Assembly (NCBI GenBank): GCA_042862465.1
Contig: JASTVH010000009.1
Location: forward strand, 62,001-126,000
Origin: JASTVH01 sp042862465
Lineage (GTDB): Bacteria; Pseudomonadota; Gammaproteobacteria; Pseudomonadales; Oleiphilaceae
Direction of reading: 5' to 3'
DNA: 64,000 bases
Below the pieces are notes generated by a model. The model was not told the DNA's origin and searched no databases. It saw only the letters and a list, made by a program, of their open reading frames with translations. Positions 16,794 to 26,081 of this stretch are shown in pieces (position 1 is the stretch's first letter; every line of letters begins with the position of its first letter). The translations under genes were made by a program, and so were the position numbers.

Positions 16794-18197
16794 ATGACTG
16801 AACTGGTATGGCTACGCAACGATCTTCGCCTGGCGGACAATCCGGCCCTGCGGGCCGCGTCCGAAAGTGACGAATCACTGGAGGTCTGCTTTGTACTGAC
16901 GCCGGAGCAATGGCGCCAGCACGATTGGGCCCAGGCCAAGGTGCAATTGCTGCATGCCAGTCTCGAAGCCCTGGCGCAGGATCTGGCGACGCTGGGCATC
17001 CCTTTCCACGTCCTGAGTTCGACGGATTTCGACGCCAGCGTGGGCGACCTCGAAAAACTGTGCCGGGAGCGCCAGGTCAGCCGACTGCATTTCAACCTCG
17101 AATATGCGGTCAACGAGCGCCAACGGGACCGCCAGATCAAACAGCGCCTCAGCGCAAAGGGCATTCAGGTACATGCTTACCATGACCAGAGCGTACTGCC
17201 GGTGGGGGAGGTGCTGACCCAGCAGGGAACGCCCTACACGGTGTTCACGCCCTTTTTCAAAGCCTGGCAACAGACCCTGAGCGAAGCGCCGGTGCAGCTT
17301 TATGCCCGCCCCTCAAGCCGGGGCCCGGCCCTGCATCCAACACCCATTCCCAGGATCACCGGATTCGGAGAGGCACCTGCCGCCCGGCTCGACGGCAGCG
17401 AAAAAGCGGCCCACCAGCGCCTCGACGATTTTCTGCAGGAGCGGGCCGGCCGCTATGCGCGCGACCGGGACTTTCCGGCCCTCGATGGCACCAGCCAGCT
17501 CTCGCCCTATCTCGCCCTGGGCGTCCTGTCAGGCAAGCAGTGTCTGGTGGCAGCCCGGTCCGCGGCCGAGGAGGCCGGTGCCCAGGCCCGCAAGGGCTTC
17601 GATACCTGGATCAGCGAGATCTGCTGGCGGGACTTCTACATCAACATCCTGCGCCAGTTTCCCCGGGTTTCCCGTCATCAGGCCTTCAAGCCCGAAACCG
17701 ACGAACTCACCTGGGCGCCAACCGATGAGCGTTTCCAGGCCTGGTGCGAAGGACGCACCGGCATCCCCATCGTCGATGCCGCCATGCGCCAGCTCAACCA
17801 GACCGGCTGGATGCACAACCGGCTGCGTATGGTGGCGGCCATGTTCCTGACCAAGAACCTTTGGATCGACTGGCGCGAAGGGGAACGCTACTTCATGCAG
17901 CACCTGGTGGACGGCTACCTGCCCTCCAACAACGGCGGCTGGCAATGGAGCGCCTCGACCGGGACGGATGCGGCACCCTATTTCCGCATTTTCAATCCGG
18001 TGACCCAGAGCGAACGGTTTGATCCGGAGGGTCGGTTCATTCGCCACTACCTGCCGGAACTGCGAGATCTCAAGGGCAAGACCCTGTTCGCCCCCTGGAC
18101 CGGCCGGCCGGCAGGGCTGGATTATCCGGAGCCACTGGTGAACCTGAAGGAAACGCGCAAGCAGGCGATTGCGGCGTTCAAGGGGTTGAAAGCGTGA
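16794..18197 (+). CDS. phrB: Deoxyribodipyrimidine photolyase (CPD photolyase)
   Basis: A 467-aa blue-light DNA repair flavoenzyme splitting cyclobutane pyrimidine dimers. The N-terminal antenna domain (LVWLRNDLRLADNPAL) precedes the FAD-binding helical domain with QLSPYLALGVLSGKQC, WISEICWRDFYINIL, PIVDAAMRQLNQTGWMHNRLRM and LPSNNGGWQWSASTGTD, typical of class I CPD photolyases. ATG 16794 follows an AGGGG SD. Single gene, convergent with moeB 27 nt away. Confidence 0.94.
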   Translation: MTELVWLRNDLRLADNPALRAASESDESLEVCFVLTPEQWRQHDWAQAKVQLLHASLEALAQDLATLGIPFHVLSSTDFDASVGDLEKLCRERQVSRLHFNLEYAVNERQRDRQIKQRLSAKGIQVHAYHDQSVLPVGEVLTQQGTPYTVFTPFFKAWQQTLSEAPVQLYARPSSRGPALHPTPIPRITGFGEAPAARLDGSEKAAHQRLDDFLQERAGRYARDRDFPALDGTSQLSPYLALGVLSGKQCLVAARSAAEEAGAQARKGFDTWISEICWRDFYINILRQFPRVSRHQAFKPETDELTWAPTDERFQAWCEGRTGIPIVDAAMRQLNQTGWMHNRLRMVAAMFLTKNLWIDWREGERYFMQHLVDGYLPSNNGGWQWSASTGTDAAPYFRIFNPVTQSERFDPEGRFIRHYLPELRDLKGKTLFAPWTGRPAGLDYPEPLVNLKETRKQAIAAFKGLKA

Positions 18198-18224
18198 ACG
18201 TCGGATGATCAGTCTAGCTGAGGA

Positions 18225-18983
18225 TCAGTGGCCGCAAACTTCGCAGGTGGGATCGGCTCGCAGACGCATTTCGCGCCATTGCAGATGGGTGGCGTCGAGC
18301 AACAACAGGCGGCCGGCCAGGCTTTGACCCCAGCCGCTCAGCACCTTGATCACCTCCAGGGCCTGGGTGGTGCCGATCATGCCCACGAGGGGGCCCATGA
18401 CCCCTGCCTCGGAGCAGCTCAGGGCCTCTTCGCCGACACTGGCGTACAGACACTGGTAGCAGCCCCCATCCGATTGGGCTGGATGAAACACCGCCACCTG
18501 CCCTTCGGCGCGAATGGCAGCGCCTGACACCAGTGGCACACCGGCCTTGACGCAGGCAGCGTTGACGGCAAAGCGGGTGGCGAAATTATCGCTGGCGTCC
18601 ACCACCACATCCGCCTCAACCACCAGCTCCGGCAAGCGCTCCGCGTCCAGACGCGCGTTGACCGGCTGGCAGTGTATATCGGGATTGTTGGCCATGGCCC
18701 GCTGGCACAGCACCTCGGCCTTGGGTTGGCCCAGGTCGGCCATGGTGAAAGCCACCTGGCGCTGCAGATTGGCCAGCTCGATGGTATCGGGATCGGCCAC
18801 GGTGATCTGGCCGACACCGGCGGCGGCCAGATACAGCACCACGGGACAGCCCAACCCCCCGGCGCCGACTACCAGCACCCTTCCGTTGCGCAAGGCCAGC
18901 TGACCGGGCACATCAAACGCTGGCATCAGCAATTGGCGGCTGTAGCGCTGCAGTTCTTCGTCGCTGAGCGTGGTAATCGTCAT
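18225..18983 (-). CDS. moeB: Molybdopterin-synthase adenylyltransferase / ThiF-MoeB E1-like enzyme
   Basis: A 252-aa E1-like adenylyltransferase that activates the C-terminal Gly of a ubiquitin-like sulfur carrier (MoaD or ThiS). It has the nucleotide-binding VVGAGGLGCPVVLYLAAAGVG, the DNFATRFAVNAACV segment, and two Cys pairs for zinc (CYQCLY and CEVCGH at the C terminus). It is the last gene of the hemA-prfA-prmC-moeB operon, 2 nt after prmC. MoeB versus ThiF cannot be told apart from sequence alone; the operon position matches the gene called moeB in Pseudomonas and E. coli relatives. Confidence 0.88.
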   Translation of the reverse strand: MTITTLSDEELQRYSRQLLMPAFDVPGQLALRNGRVLVVGAGGLGCPVVLYLAAAGVGQITVADPDTIELANLQRQVAFTMADLGQPKAEVLCQRAMANNPDIHCQPVNARLDAERLPELVVEADVVVDASDNFATRFAVNAACVKAGVPLVSGAAIRAEGQVAVFHPAQSDGGCYQCLYASVGEEALSCSEAGVMGPLVGMIGTTQALEVIKVLSGWGQSLAGRLLLLDATHLQWREMRLRADPTCEVCGH

Positions 18984-18985
18984 GG

Positions 18986-19828
18986 CTATCGGCCTCCGGG
19001 CCAGATACCGAGCGTGAGACGGGGACGGCCGCCGTAATCGCGTTCCAGGCGCACCTGCTCGTACCCGGCGTCTTCCATCAGGGTACGGACATCGTCGGCC
19101 TGATCCCAGCCATGTTCCATGGCCAGCACGCCTCCCTCAGTCAGCCAGTGTCGGGCTTCCTGCAGGATATGGCGAAGATCGGCGAGCCCACCGTCCTGGG
19201 CGACCAGCGCCGTGTCCGGTTCGAAGCGCACATCACCTTGTGCCAGATGCGGGTCGTCCGGGTCAATGTAAGGAGGGTTGCTGACAATCAGATCGTAGCG
19301 GGAGGACGCCAGGGCGCCAAACCAGTCACTGACCAGGAACTGCACCCGTTCCAGAGCGTTTAGCCGGGCATTTTCCCGGGCCAGGGCCACGATGGTGTCG
19401 TCCCGATCCGTCGCGACAACCTGCCAGTCGGGGCGTTCGGCCGCCAGGGCCAGCGCGATGGCGCCGGTGCCAGTCCCCAGGTCCAGAATCCGGGCATCAT
19501 CCGGCAAATCCAGCTCCAGCACCACTTCCACCAGCCGTTCGGTCTCCGGACGCGGGATCAGCGTATTGGCGGCCACCTTGAGCTCCAGAGTCCAGAAGGC
19601 ACCCCGCTCCAGAATATGCGCCACCGGTTCCCCGGCCATGCGACGGGCCGCCAGCGCCTCAAAGCGCTGTTGCTCTTCGGGCGTCAGCTGACGCTCGGGC
19701 CAGGTATAGAGATAGGTACGATCCCGGCGGATGGCCTCCGCCAGCAACAACTGTGCATCCAGCTCCGGGGAATCCGCCGGAAAGCGGGGTACGACGGTCC
19801 GGATCGCCTCGGCCAGTGTCATTGTCAT
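18986..19828 (-). CDS. prmC: Peptide chain release factor N5-glutamine methyltransferase
   Basis: A 280-aa SAM-dependent methyltransferase that methylates the GGQ glutamine of release factors. It shows ILDLGTGTGAIALALA (motif I), the catalytic LIVSNPPYIDPDDPHL (NPPY) and the substrate-binding N-terminal helical domain. It lies 17 nt downstream of prfA, whose product is its substrate, and directly upstream of moeB. Confidence 0.95.
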   Translation of the reverse strand: MTMTLAEAIRTVVPRFPADSPELDAQLLLAEAIRRDRTYLYTWPERQLTPEEQQRFEALAARRMAGEPVAHILERGAFWTLELKVAANTLIPRPETERLVEVVLELDLPDDARILDLGTGTGAIALALAAERPDWQVVATDRDDTIVALARENARLNALERVQFLVSDWFGALASSRYDLIVSNPPYIDPDDPHLAQGDVRFEPDTALVAQDGGLADLRHILQEARHWLTEGGVLAMEHGWDQADDVRTLMEDAGYEQVRLERDYGGRPRLTLGIWPGGR

Positions 19829-19845
19829 GGGATGGCTGCCGTCCG

Positions 19846-20934
19846 TCAGACTTCTTCGGCCATACTGGCCAGCAACTCGGCTTGGTGTTCCTGCACCAGC
19901 GGTTCCACCACGGATTCCAGCCCCCCCTGGATCACCTCATCAAGCTTGTAGAGGGTCAGGTTGATACGGTGGTCGGTGACTCGGCCCTGGGGAAAGTTGT
20001 AGGTCCGGATGCGTTCGGAGCGATCGCCGCTGCCCACCAGACTCTTGCGGGTGTCCGCGCGCTCCTGTTGCTGACGGTCCCGCTCGGCGGTTTCCAGCTT
20101 GGACTGCAGCAGGGCCATGGCCTTGGCCCGGTTCTTGTGCTGGGACCGCTCATCCTGACATTCCACCACGATCCCGGTCGGAATATGGGTCAGGCGGATG
20201 GCCGAATCGGTTTTGTTGACGTGCTGACCACCGGCGCCGGAGGCGCGGAAGGTGTCCACCCGCAGATCGTTCTTGTTGATCTCGATGGCTTCGGATTCGG
20301 CAATCTCCGGCAGCACCGCGACAGTGCAGGCGGAGGTGTGGATGCGGCCCTGGGATTCGGTTTCCGGAACGCGCTGCACGCGATGGGCACCGGATTCGAA
20401 TTTCAGCTGGCCATAAACCCCGTCACCGGACACCCGCACGATGATCTCCTTGTAGCCCCCATGCTCCCCGGCACTCTCGCTCAGCACCTCGGTCCGCCAG
20501 CCCTGCCTTTCCGCGTAACGCGCGTACATACGGTAGAGATCGCCGGCAAACAGGGCCGCCTCGTCGCCACCGGTACCGGCGCGAATTTCCAGGTAGGCGC
20601 CGCTCCTGTCGTGGGGATCCCGCGGCAACAGCAGTCGCTGCAGCTCATCTTCCAGCTCGTCACGGCGAGCCTGCCCACTCTCAACCTCTTCCTCGGCCAT
20701 GGCGCGCATGTCGGCATCCCCGTCACGCAACAGGGATTCCGCCTCGGCCAGGTCTTCCTGGACTTCGCGATAGTCCCGGTACGTCTTGACGATAGGCTCA
20801 AGCTCGGCGTATTCCCGTGACAGGTTACGGAAACGCTCCTGATCGGCGACCGTTGAGGGGTCGGCCAGGAGGGCGCTGATTTCTTCGTGGCGATCGGAAA
20901 GGTGGTCGAGTTTGGTCTGTATGGATGCTTTCAT
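19846..20934 (-). CDS. prfA: Peptide chain release factor 1
   Basis: A 362-aa class I release factor for UAA/UAG. The catalytic loop RASGAGGQHVNKTDSAIRL carries GGQ, and the codon-recognition segment appears within RIRTYNFPQGRVTDHR. ATG 20934 overlaps the hemA stop by 4 nt, indicating coupling. Part of hemA-prfA-prmC-moeB. Confidence 0.97.
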   Translation of the reverse strand: MKASIQTKLDHLSDRHEEISALLADPSTVADQERFRNLSREYAELEPIVKTYRDYREVQEDLAEAESLLRDGDADMRAMAEEEVESGQARRDELEDELQRLLLPRDPHDRSGAYLEIRAGTGGDEAALFAGDLYRMYARYAERQGWRTEVLSESAGEHGGYKEIIVRVSGDGVYGQLKFESGAHRVQRVPETESQGRIHTSACTVAVLPEIAESEAIEINKNDLRVDTFRASGAGGQHVNKTDSAIRLTHIPTGIVVECQDERSQHKNRAKAMALLQSKLETAERDRQQQERADTRKSLVGSGDRSERIRTYNFPQGRVTDHRINLTLYKLDEVIQGGLESVVEPLVQEHQAELLASMAEEV

Positions 20935-22280
20935 TCGGTTCCTGAGTTGTAGCGACGGGCCTGGGGCAGGACCGTGACTTTAGACTTCCCGTCCTTCACT
21001 GGCGCATTGGCGGATTTCGACGCTTGGGTCGGCTGCAGGCAATAGAGTTCACGCAGCCAGTCGGCCGCCTCATGGCGCCCTTCACTGGCCGCCTGACGCA
21101 CCCGTACCGTGGGCTCGTGCAGCAACTTGTTGGTGAGGCTGCGGGCCAGGGTCGCCACCACAGCCTGCGGGTCGGCACCACCTTGCAGGGAGCGGACCGC
21201 CTTTTCAAGTTCCAGATCGCGCAAACTCTCGGCCTTGCCTCGGAAAAGCTTCAGGGCCTCCACTGCGTCCAGACTGCGGCGCTGAGCCATGAAATCGGCC
21301 GCGCCACTTTCGATCAGATGTTCGGCTTCCTGGGCGGCGCCCTCGCGGGAGCGGATGTTGCTCTCGATCACCTGCCTCAGGTCGTCGACAGTATACAGAT
21401 AGACATCGTCCAGGGACGCCACTTCCGGCTCGATATCCCGCGGTACCGCAATATCCACCATGAACATGGGACGATGCTTGCGCCGCTTGACCGCCCGTTC
21501 CACGGCCCCCTTGCCCAGCACGGGCAACGGGCTTGCGGTGGAGGCAATGACGATATCCACTTCCGGCAGCTGCTCGGGAATGCCGGACAAAAGCATGGCC
21601 TGACCGCCAATTTCACCGGCCAGCTCTTCCGCCCGTCCCAGGGTTCGGTTGGCCACCACGATACTGTTCACGCCCACCTCGTTCAGATGCCGGGCCACCA
21701 GAGTATTGGTGCGACCGGCTCCAATCAGCAGAGCCCGGGTTTCGCGCATGTCGGCAAAGATATGGCGGGCCATGGAGACGGCGGCGTAGGCCACGGATAC
21801 CGGGTTCTCACCAATAGCGGTATGAGTGCGAACGCGCTTGGCCACGGAAAAGGTCTGCTCGAACAGCCGGCTGAGCTGAGATCCTACCGTCTGGTATTCC
21901 CGCGCCAGGGCGTAGGTATCTTTCAGCTGGCCCAGGATCTGGGGCTCGCCCAGCACCAGGGAGTCGAGGCCGCAGGCGACCCGCATCATGTGCCGGGCTG
22001 CCTTTTCCTCCCGAAAGCTGTAGATGCATCCCTGCAGTTGATCCACCGGCAATGCGCGATGGCCGGCCCACCAATGCATCAGCGCCTCTTCCGAACCATC
22101 CTCGACAACGGCATAGAGTTCGGTGCGGTTACAGGTGGACAGTATGGCCACTTCCCTAATGCCCGGCCGGTCCTGCAACTCAGCCAGGGCATGCCCCAGA
22201 TCGGCGGGCGGGAAGGCCACACGTTCGCGGAACTCCACGGGTGCGGTACGGTGGCTGATGCCGAGTGCCAGTATGGTCAT
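20931..22280 (-). CDS. hemA: Glutamyl-tRNA reductase
   Basis: A 449-aa enzyme that reduces glutamyl-tRNA to glutamate-1-semialdehyde, the first committed step of heme synthesis by the C5 pathway. It has the catalytic STCNRTELY (Cys near residue 50), LVLGEPQILGQLKDTY, the NADPH-binding LLIGAGRTNTLVARHLNE and the C-terminal dimerisation helix. First gene of the operon with prfA; ATG 22280 lacks a strong SD, which may limit translation. The C-terminal 30 residues are unusually Lys/Ser/Ala-rich and diverged. Confidence 0.96.
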   Translation of the reverse strand: MTILALGISHRTAPVEFRERVAFPPADLGHALAELQDRPGIREVAILSTCNRTELYAVVEDGSEEALMHWWAGHRALPVDQLQGCIYSFREEKAARHMMRVACGLDSLVLGEPQILGQLKDTYALAREYQTVGSQLSRLFEQTFSVAKRVRTHTAIGENPVSVAYAAVSMARHIFADMRETRALLIGAGRTNTLVARHLNEVGVNSIVVANRTLGRAEELAGEIGGQAMLLSGIPEQLPEVDIVIASTASPLPVLGKGAVERAVKRRKHRPMFMVDIAVPRDIEPEVASLDDVYLYTVDDLRQVIESNIRSREGAAQEAEHLIESGAADFMAQRRSLDAVEALKLFRGKAESLRDLELEKAVRSLQGGADPQAVVATLARSLTNKLLHEPTVRVRQAASEGRHEAADWLRELYCLQPTQASKSANAPVKDGKSKVTVLPQARRYNSGTE

Positions 22281-22646
22281 AGAAACACTGCAGAAAGAAA
22301 TTTAACCGTACTATTTTAACGATCGGACAGGAGGCATGCCAGCGTGGTACCCCTTCAGGGATAGAAGACCGGCAACAACCTGTCAGATTCCCATCGCCCG
22401 AACCACCGACTGTTACGTCGGCCTAATTGGGCAAGTCTTTTCGCCTATGCCATTATAGAGGGCGTTCAAAATAGTGATTTGATCTCAGACAGTTCGCACA
22501 GCATTGGGAAGCAATCCCGAAGACCGGCAACCGGCCCGGAACAAACCCGCGCCGGCGCCTGTCTGCCCAGGCGCGAACAGTTGTCAGCAAGAAGCATCCA
22601 AGCCAGCCGCCCAAGCGGCCGGCCAACCCCAGGAAACGGAATCGAC
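22281..22646. other. Intergenic divergent-promoter region, hemA / TPR-lolB operon
   Basis: A 366-nt stretch without a convincing gene. On the plus strand a weak sigma70-like pair (TTGGGC at 22426-22431, CATTAT at 22450-22455, 18 nt apart) could drive the TPR-lolB-ispE operon, leaving a leader of roughly 185 nt. The frame open from 22479 lacks an early SD. No riboswitch or tRNA-like fold was recognised. Confidence 0.35.
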
Positions 22647-24428
22647 ATGCGAAAATCAGTGCTTGCTGCTGTGTGCCTGATTGGCACGGCCCTGAGCGGA
22701 TGCGCTCAATTTTCGACCCAGAACAACAATCAGTCAGCTGCCGCCGAAACCGCCACCGAGCAACCGGCAAAGGCCCACGAGACCGCGGCATCCCCAGCCA
22801 GCACCCCCGCCAAGCAGGATATCGAATACCGCGACTTCGAGCCCGACATTCTCTACGCCCTTCTTACCGCCGAAATGGCGGCCCAGCGCGGCCGTTTCGA
22901 CATCACCCTGGTCAATTATGTGGAGGCGGCCAAGCGCACCCACGACCCGGCGGTTCTGCAACGGGCCATGGCGATTGCCCGCGGCCTGAACGCGGACAAT
23001 GCCCAATACCAGCTGGCCCAGGCATGGCTGGAATTGGAGCCAAACAATGTGGATGCACTGCGGGTAGCCGCCGTGCAGGCGATCAAGCACGGTGAATACG
23101 ACTACGCCTACGAGAGCATCAACCGCATCCTGAGCCAGGACAAGAACCCCGAGTTCGACAACCTCGGCGGCTTTGCCCGAACCCTGCCCGAAGACAAGCA
23201 GACACAGCTGATATCGCTTTTCCAGCGCCTGTCCAAAGAGCACCCGGACTCCAACGAGATCAATCTTAACCTGGCGATCCTGTATGCAGCGTCCGAGCAG
23301 GAGGAAGAGGCTATTCGCGTGCTCGAGCCCATCCTCCAGAACGCAGAGGACTACCTGCCGGCGAAGGCGCTCTACGCCACCCTGCTCTATGAGACGGATG
23401 ATCACGGCAAGGCACTGCGCTTTCTGCGGCGCCAGACCCGTCGCTACCCCGACAGCCTGCGCCTGAGCACTCTGTACGCGCGCATGCTGGTGGAAGACGG
23501 CCAGATCCAGGCCGCCGAAGACACCTTCTCGGAACTCAAGACACGCTTCCCGAAAAACAGCGGGCTAAGGCTCTCCTATGCCCTGGTCGCGCTTGAGAAC
23601 GACCACTTCGATATTGCCGAGCGCGAGCTCAAGGGGCTGATCGAAGACAACCGTCACGTCAGCGACGCGCAGTTCTACCTGGGGCGCCTGGCCCGGGAGA
23701 AAGGCCATCCTGACGAGGCCATGGCGCACTTTCAGCAGGTGACTGGCGGCTCGCACTTCCTTACCGCCCGCGGCCAGGAAGCAGAACTCCTGCTGGCGGA
23801 AGGCAAGATGGAAGAGACCCGGCAGCGCATGGAACAGCTGCGCGAGGACTACCCCAAGTACGACCGCCAGCTGTGGCTACTGGAAATCAACGCCCTGGCC
23901 GACGCCGACTACAAAGAGGAAGCGATTGATGCGGCGACCCAGGCCCTCAAGACCTATCCCAACAACACCACGATCCGCTACGCTCGGGCCATGATTCGCG
24001 ATGAAGTGGGCCGCTACCGGGCTGCTGAACAGGATCTGCGCCAGATCATCGAACTGGAACCGGAAAATGCCGTGGCCCTCAACGCCCTGGGCTACACCCT
24101 GACCATCCGCACGGAGCGCTACGATGAGGCGCTGGACTTCATCCAGCAGGCCCATGAGCTGGCCCCGGACAATCCTGCCATCATCGATAGCCTGGGATGG
24201 GTGCATTACAAGAAGGGCGACACCAAGAAAGCGCTGCTGTACCTCAAGGAAGCCTACGAGCAGTTCCCCGATCCCGAAGTGGCCGCTCACCTGGGTGAAG
24301 TACTCTGGATTCTCGGCCAACCGGATGACGCCCGGCGCGTCTGGCGCGCTGCGCTGGATAAAAACCCCGAGGACAAGCGCATCCTGGAGACCATCAAGCG
24401 CCTGAATGCCACGCTGGAGGCGCGCTAG
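22647..24428 (+). CDS. TPR-repeat lipoprotein upstream of lolB
   Basis: A 593-aa outer-membrane-type lipoprotein. The signal peptide MRKSVLAAVCLIGTALSGC ends in lipobox L-S-G-C (lipidated Cys19). The rest consists of tetratricopeptide repeats (for example RAEQDLRQIIELEPENAVALN, DEALDFIQQAHELAPDNPAI, KALLYLKEAYEQFPD). The same TPR lipoprotein precedes lolB and ispE in Pseudomonas (PA4667, from memory). TPR arrays bind partner proteins; the exact role is unknown. ATG 22647 starts the signal peptide; the frame upstream to 22479 is not signal-like. It abuts lolB. Confidence 0.87.
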   Translation: MRKSVLAAVCLIGTALSGCAQFSTQNNNQSAAAETATEQPAKAHETAASPASTPAKQDIEYRDFEPDILYALLTAEMAAQRGRFDITLVNYVEAAKRTHDPAVLQRAMAIARGLNADNAQYQLAQAWLELEPNNVDALRVAAVQAIKHGEYDYAYESINRILSQDKNPEFDNLGGFARTLPEDKQTQLISLFQRLSKEHPDSNEINLNLAILYAASEQEEEAIRVLEPILQNAEDYLPAKALYATLLYETDDHGKALRFLRRQTRRYPDSLRLSTLYARMLVEDGQIQAAEDTFSELKTRFPKNSGLRLSYALVALENDHFDIAERELKGLIEDNRHVSDAQFYLGRLAREKGHPDEAMAHFQQVTGGSHFLTARGQEAELLLAEGKMEETRQRMEQLREDYPKYDRQLWLLEINALADADYKEEAIDAATQALKTYPNNTTIRYARAMIRDEVGRYRAAEQDLRQIIELEPENAVALNALGYTLTIRTERYDEALDFIQQAHELAPDNPAIIDSLGWVHYKKGDTKKALLYLKEAYEQFPDPEVAAHLGEVLWILGQPDDARRVWRAALDKNPEDKRILETIKRLNATLEAR

Positions 24429-25064
24429 ATGGGGTCACGCGCCTCACTGGGGTGGCTGGTACCGCTACTGGCCCTACTCGTGGCGGGGTGTGCCTCCGCC
24501 CCCCCCGAACCACCACGGCAGGATCTCAGCGCAACACCCCCCGGTGACTGGACCCGCCAGGCGGAGGCCCTGCAAGCCTTCGATCACTGGCGCCTGACCG
24601 GCAAGATTGCGGTACATCAGGGGGATGACGACGAATCTGCCGTCATCAATCGCTGGGAACAGAGCGGCCGCCGTTTTGACGTCCAGCTGTCCTCGGCCTT
24701 CCTGGGCCTGGGAACGACCCGCGTGCAGGGCACCCGCGATGCCATCTGGCTGACCAATTCGGACGGTGAGACTTTCTACTCCGACAATCCGGAGCAGCTG
24801 ATGTTCGACGCCACCGGCTGGCACCTACCCCTGGGCGCTCTCATCTACTGGGTGCGCGGCATTCCGGCACCCGGAGGCGACAGCCAGCGCTGGTTCACCC
24901 CCGAAGGTCAGCTCGCGCGCTTCAACCAGAATGGCTGGACCGTTCGGGTCAACCGCCACAAGCAGTGGATTCCTGACCTGCCGGCACTTCCGCGCCTGAT
25001 CACCCTGACCCGCGACGACATCCGCATCCGCCTGGCCGTCACCCAATGGCAACCTAACGCGTAA
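24429..25064 (+). CDS. lolB: Outer-membrane lipoprotein receptor LolB
   Basis: A 211-aa lipoprotein that accepts lipoproteins from LolA and inserts them in the outer membrane. The signal peptide ends in lipobox LLVAGCA (Cys about 21). The mature part matches LolB: FDHWRLTGKIAVHQGDD, INRWEQSGRRFDVQLSS and LPLGALIYWVRGIPAPG. It begins immediately after the TPR lipoprotein stop and lies 5 nt before ispE, so the three form an operon. Confidence 0.93.
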   Translation: MGSRASLGWLVPLLALLVAGCASAPPEPPRQDLSATPPGDWTRQAEALQAFDHWRLTGKIAVHQGDDDESAVINRWEQSGRRFDVQLSSAFLGLGTTRVQGTRDAIWLTNSDGETFYSDNPEQLMFDATGWHLPLGALIYWVRGIPAPGGDSQRWFTPEGQLARFNQNGWTVRVNRHKQWIPDLPALPRLITLTRDDIRIRLAVTQWQPNA

Positions 25065-25069
25065 TTTCC

Positions 25070-25945
25070 ATGCATCCTGACACCTTCACCCTGCCGGCTC
25101 CGGCCAAGCTCAACCTGTTCCTGCATATCCTGGGGCGTCGCGAAGACGGCTTTCACGAACTGCAAACCCTGTTTCAGCTGCTGGACTACGGCGACGATCT
25201 GCACTTTCGCCTACGTGAGGATGAGCAGATCGCAGTCACCCCGGCCCTGCCCGACGTCGCCCCCGAGGACAACCTGATCTACAGGGCGGCGGCCATGCTG
25301 CGCGACGCCGCGAACAAAACACTACCTGGCGTCTCCATCCAGCTGGACAAACGCCTGCCCCTGGGGGGCGGCCTCGGCGGCGGCAGCTCCGATGCTGCCA
25401 CGACCCTCCTGGCCCTGAACCGCCTGTGGCACCTGGACTGGCCCCTGGAGCAACTGGCCGATATGGGCTGCGCCCTCGGTGCCGACGTGCCTGTCTTCGT
25501 GCATGGTCACACCGCCTGGGGGGAAGGCATTGGTGAAAAGCTCACTCCGGTCCAGGTGGAATCCAGCTGGTATCTGGTGCTTAAACCGGACTGCGAAGTC
25601 AGCACCCCAAGAATTTTTAAGGACCCAGGGTTGACAAGGGATACTGCCCCTCTTACCATAGCGCCCGCTTTTGACGGGAACGACCCGCAATACCGAAACG
25701 ACTGTGAACCGGTGGTCAAACACCTTTACCCGCAAGTCGAGGATGCCATGAACTGGCTCTCCCAATTCGGTGAAACGCGACTGACAGGAACTGGCTCTTG
25801 CGTTTTTGGCCGTTTCCCGACAAAATTCAGGGCCCAAGAGGTTCTGGCCAGCAAGCCCTCAGGGATCAAAGGGTTCGTAGCTAAAGGTTTGGACCAATCG
25901 CCGGTACACAAACGGCTTAGCGAGCTTTTTGATGCCAAATGGTAA
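25070..25945 (+). CDS. ispE: 4-diphosphocytidyl-2-C-methyl-D-erythritol kinase
   Basis: A 291-aa GHMP kinase of the MEP isoprenoid pathway. Typical blocks are PAPAKLNLFLHILGRREDGFH, the ATP-binding PLGGGLGGGSSDAATTL, GADVPVFVHGHTAWGEGIGE and the C-terminal LTGTGSCVFGRF. It lies between lolB and tRNAGln, and the 3' end is 6 nt from the tRNA, so the tRNA may be cut from the operon transcript. Confidence 0.95.
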   Translation: MHPDTFTLPAPAKLNLFLHILGRREDGFHELQTLFQLLDYGDDLHFRLREDEQIAVTPALPDVAPEDNLIYRAAAMLRDAANKTLPGVSIQLDKRLPLGGGLGGGSSDAATTLLALNRLWHLDWPLEQLADMGCALGADVPVFVHGHTAWGEGIGEKLTPVQVESSWYLVLKPDCEVSTPRIFKDPGLTRDTAPLTIAPAFDGNDPQYRNDCEPVVKHLYPQVEDAMNWLSQFGETRLTGTGSCVFGRFPTKFRAQEVLASKPSGIKGFVAKGLDQSPVHKRLSELFDAKW

Positions 25946-25951
25946 AGATAC

Positions 25952-26026
25952 TGGGGTGTCGCCAAGTGGTAAGGCAACGGGTTTTGATCCCGTCATGCGC
26001 AGGTTCGAATCCTGCCACCCCAGCCA
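25952..26026 (+). tRNA. tRNA-Gln (anticodon TTG)
   Basis: A 75-nt cloverleaf including the encoded CCA. The acceptor arms TGGGGTG/CACCCCA pair. The anticodon loop TTTTGAT (anticodon TTG) is held by ACGGG/CCCGT, and the T arm carries GGTTCGAATCC. The position between ispE and prs matches Pseudomonas. No separate promoter is obvious within the 6-nt gap after ispE. Confidence 0.96.
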
Positions 26027-26081
26027 ATTTCCTACGCCTTCTTCCCCCGAAACCCCTGACGAAACCCAGAAGGATTCCCTC

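Noticed and set aside
21024..22319. Open frame of about 430 codons opposite hemA
   Set aside because: Antisense to a certain gene, with His/Gln/Gly-rich composition and no recognisable domain.
22479..22646. N-terminal extension of the TPR lipoprotein
   Set aside because: The frame is open but the extension has no signal-peptide character; the ATG at 22647 begins a perfect lipoprotein signal.
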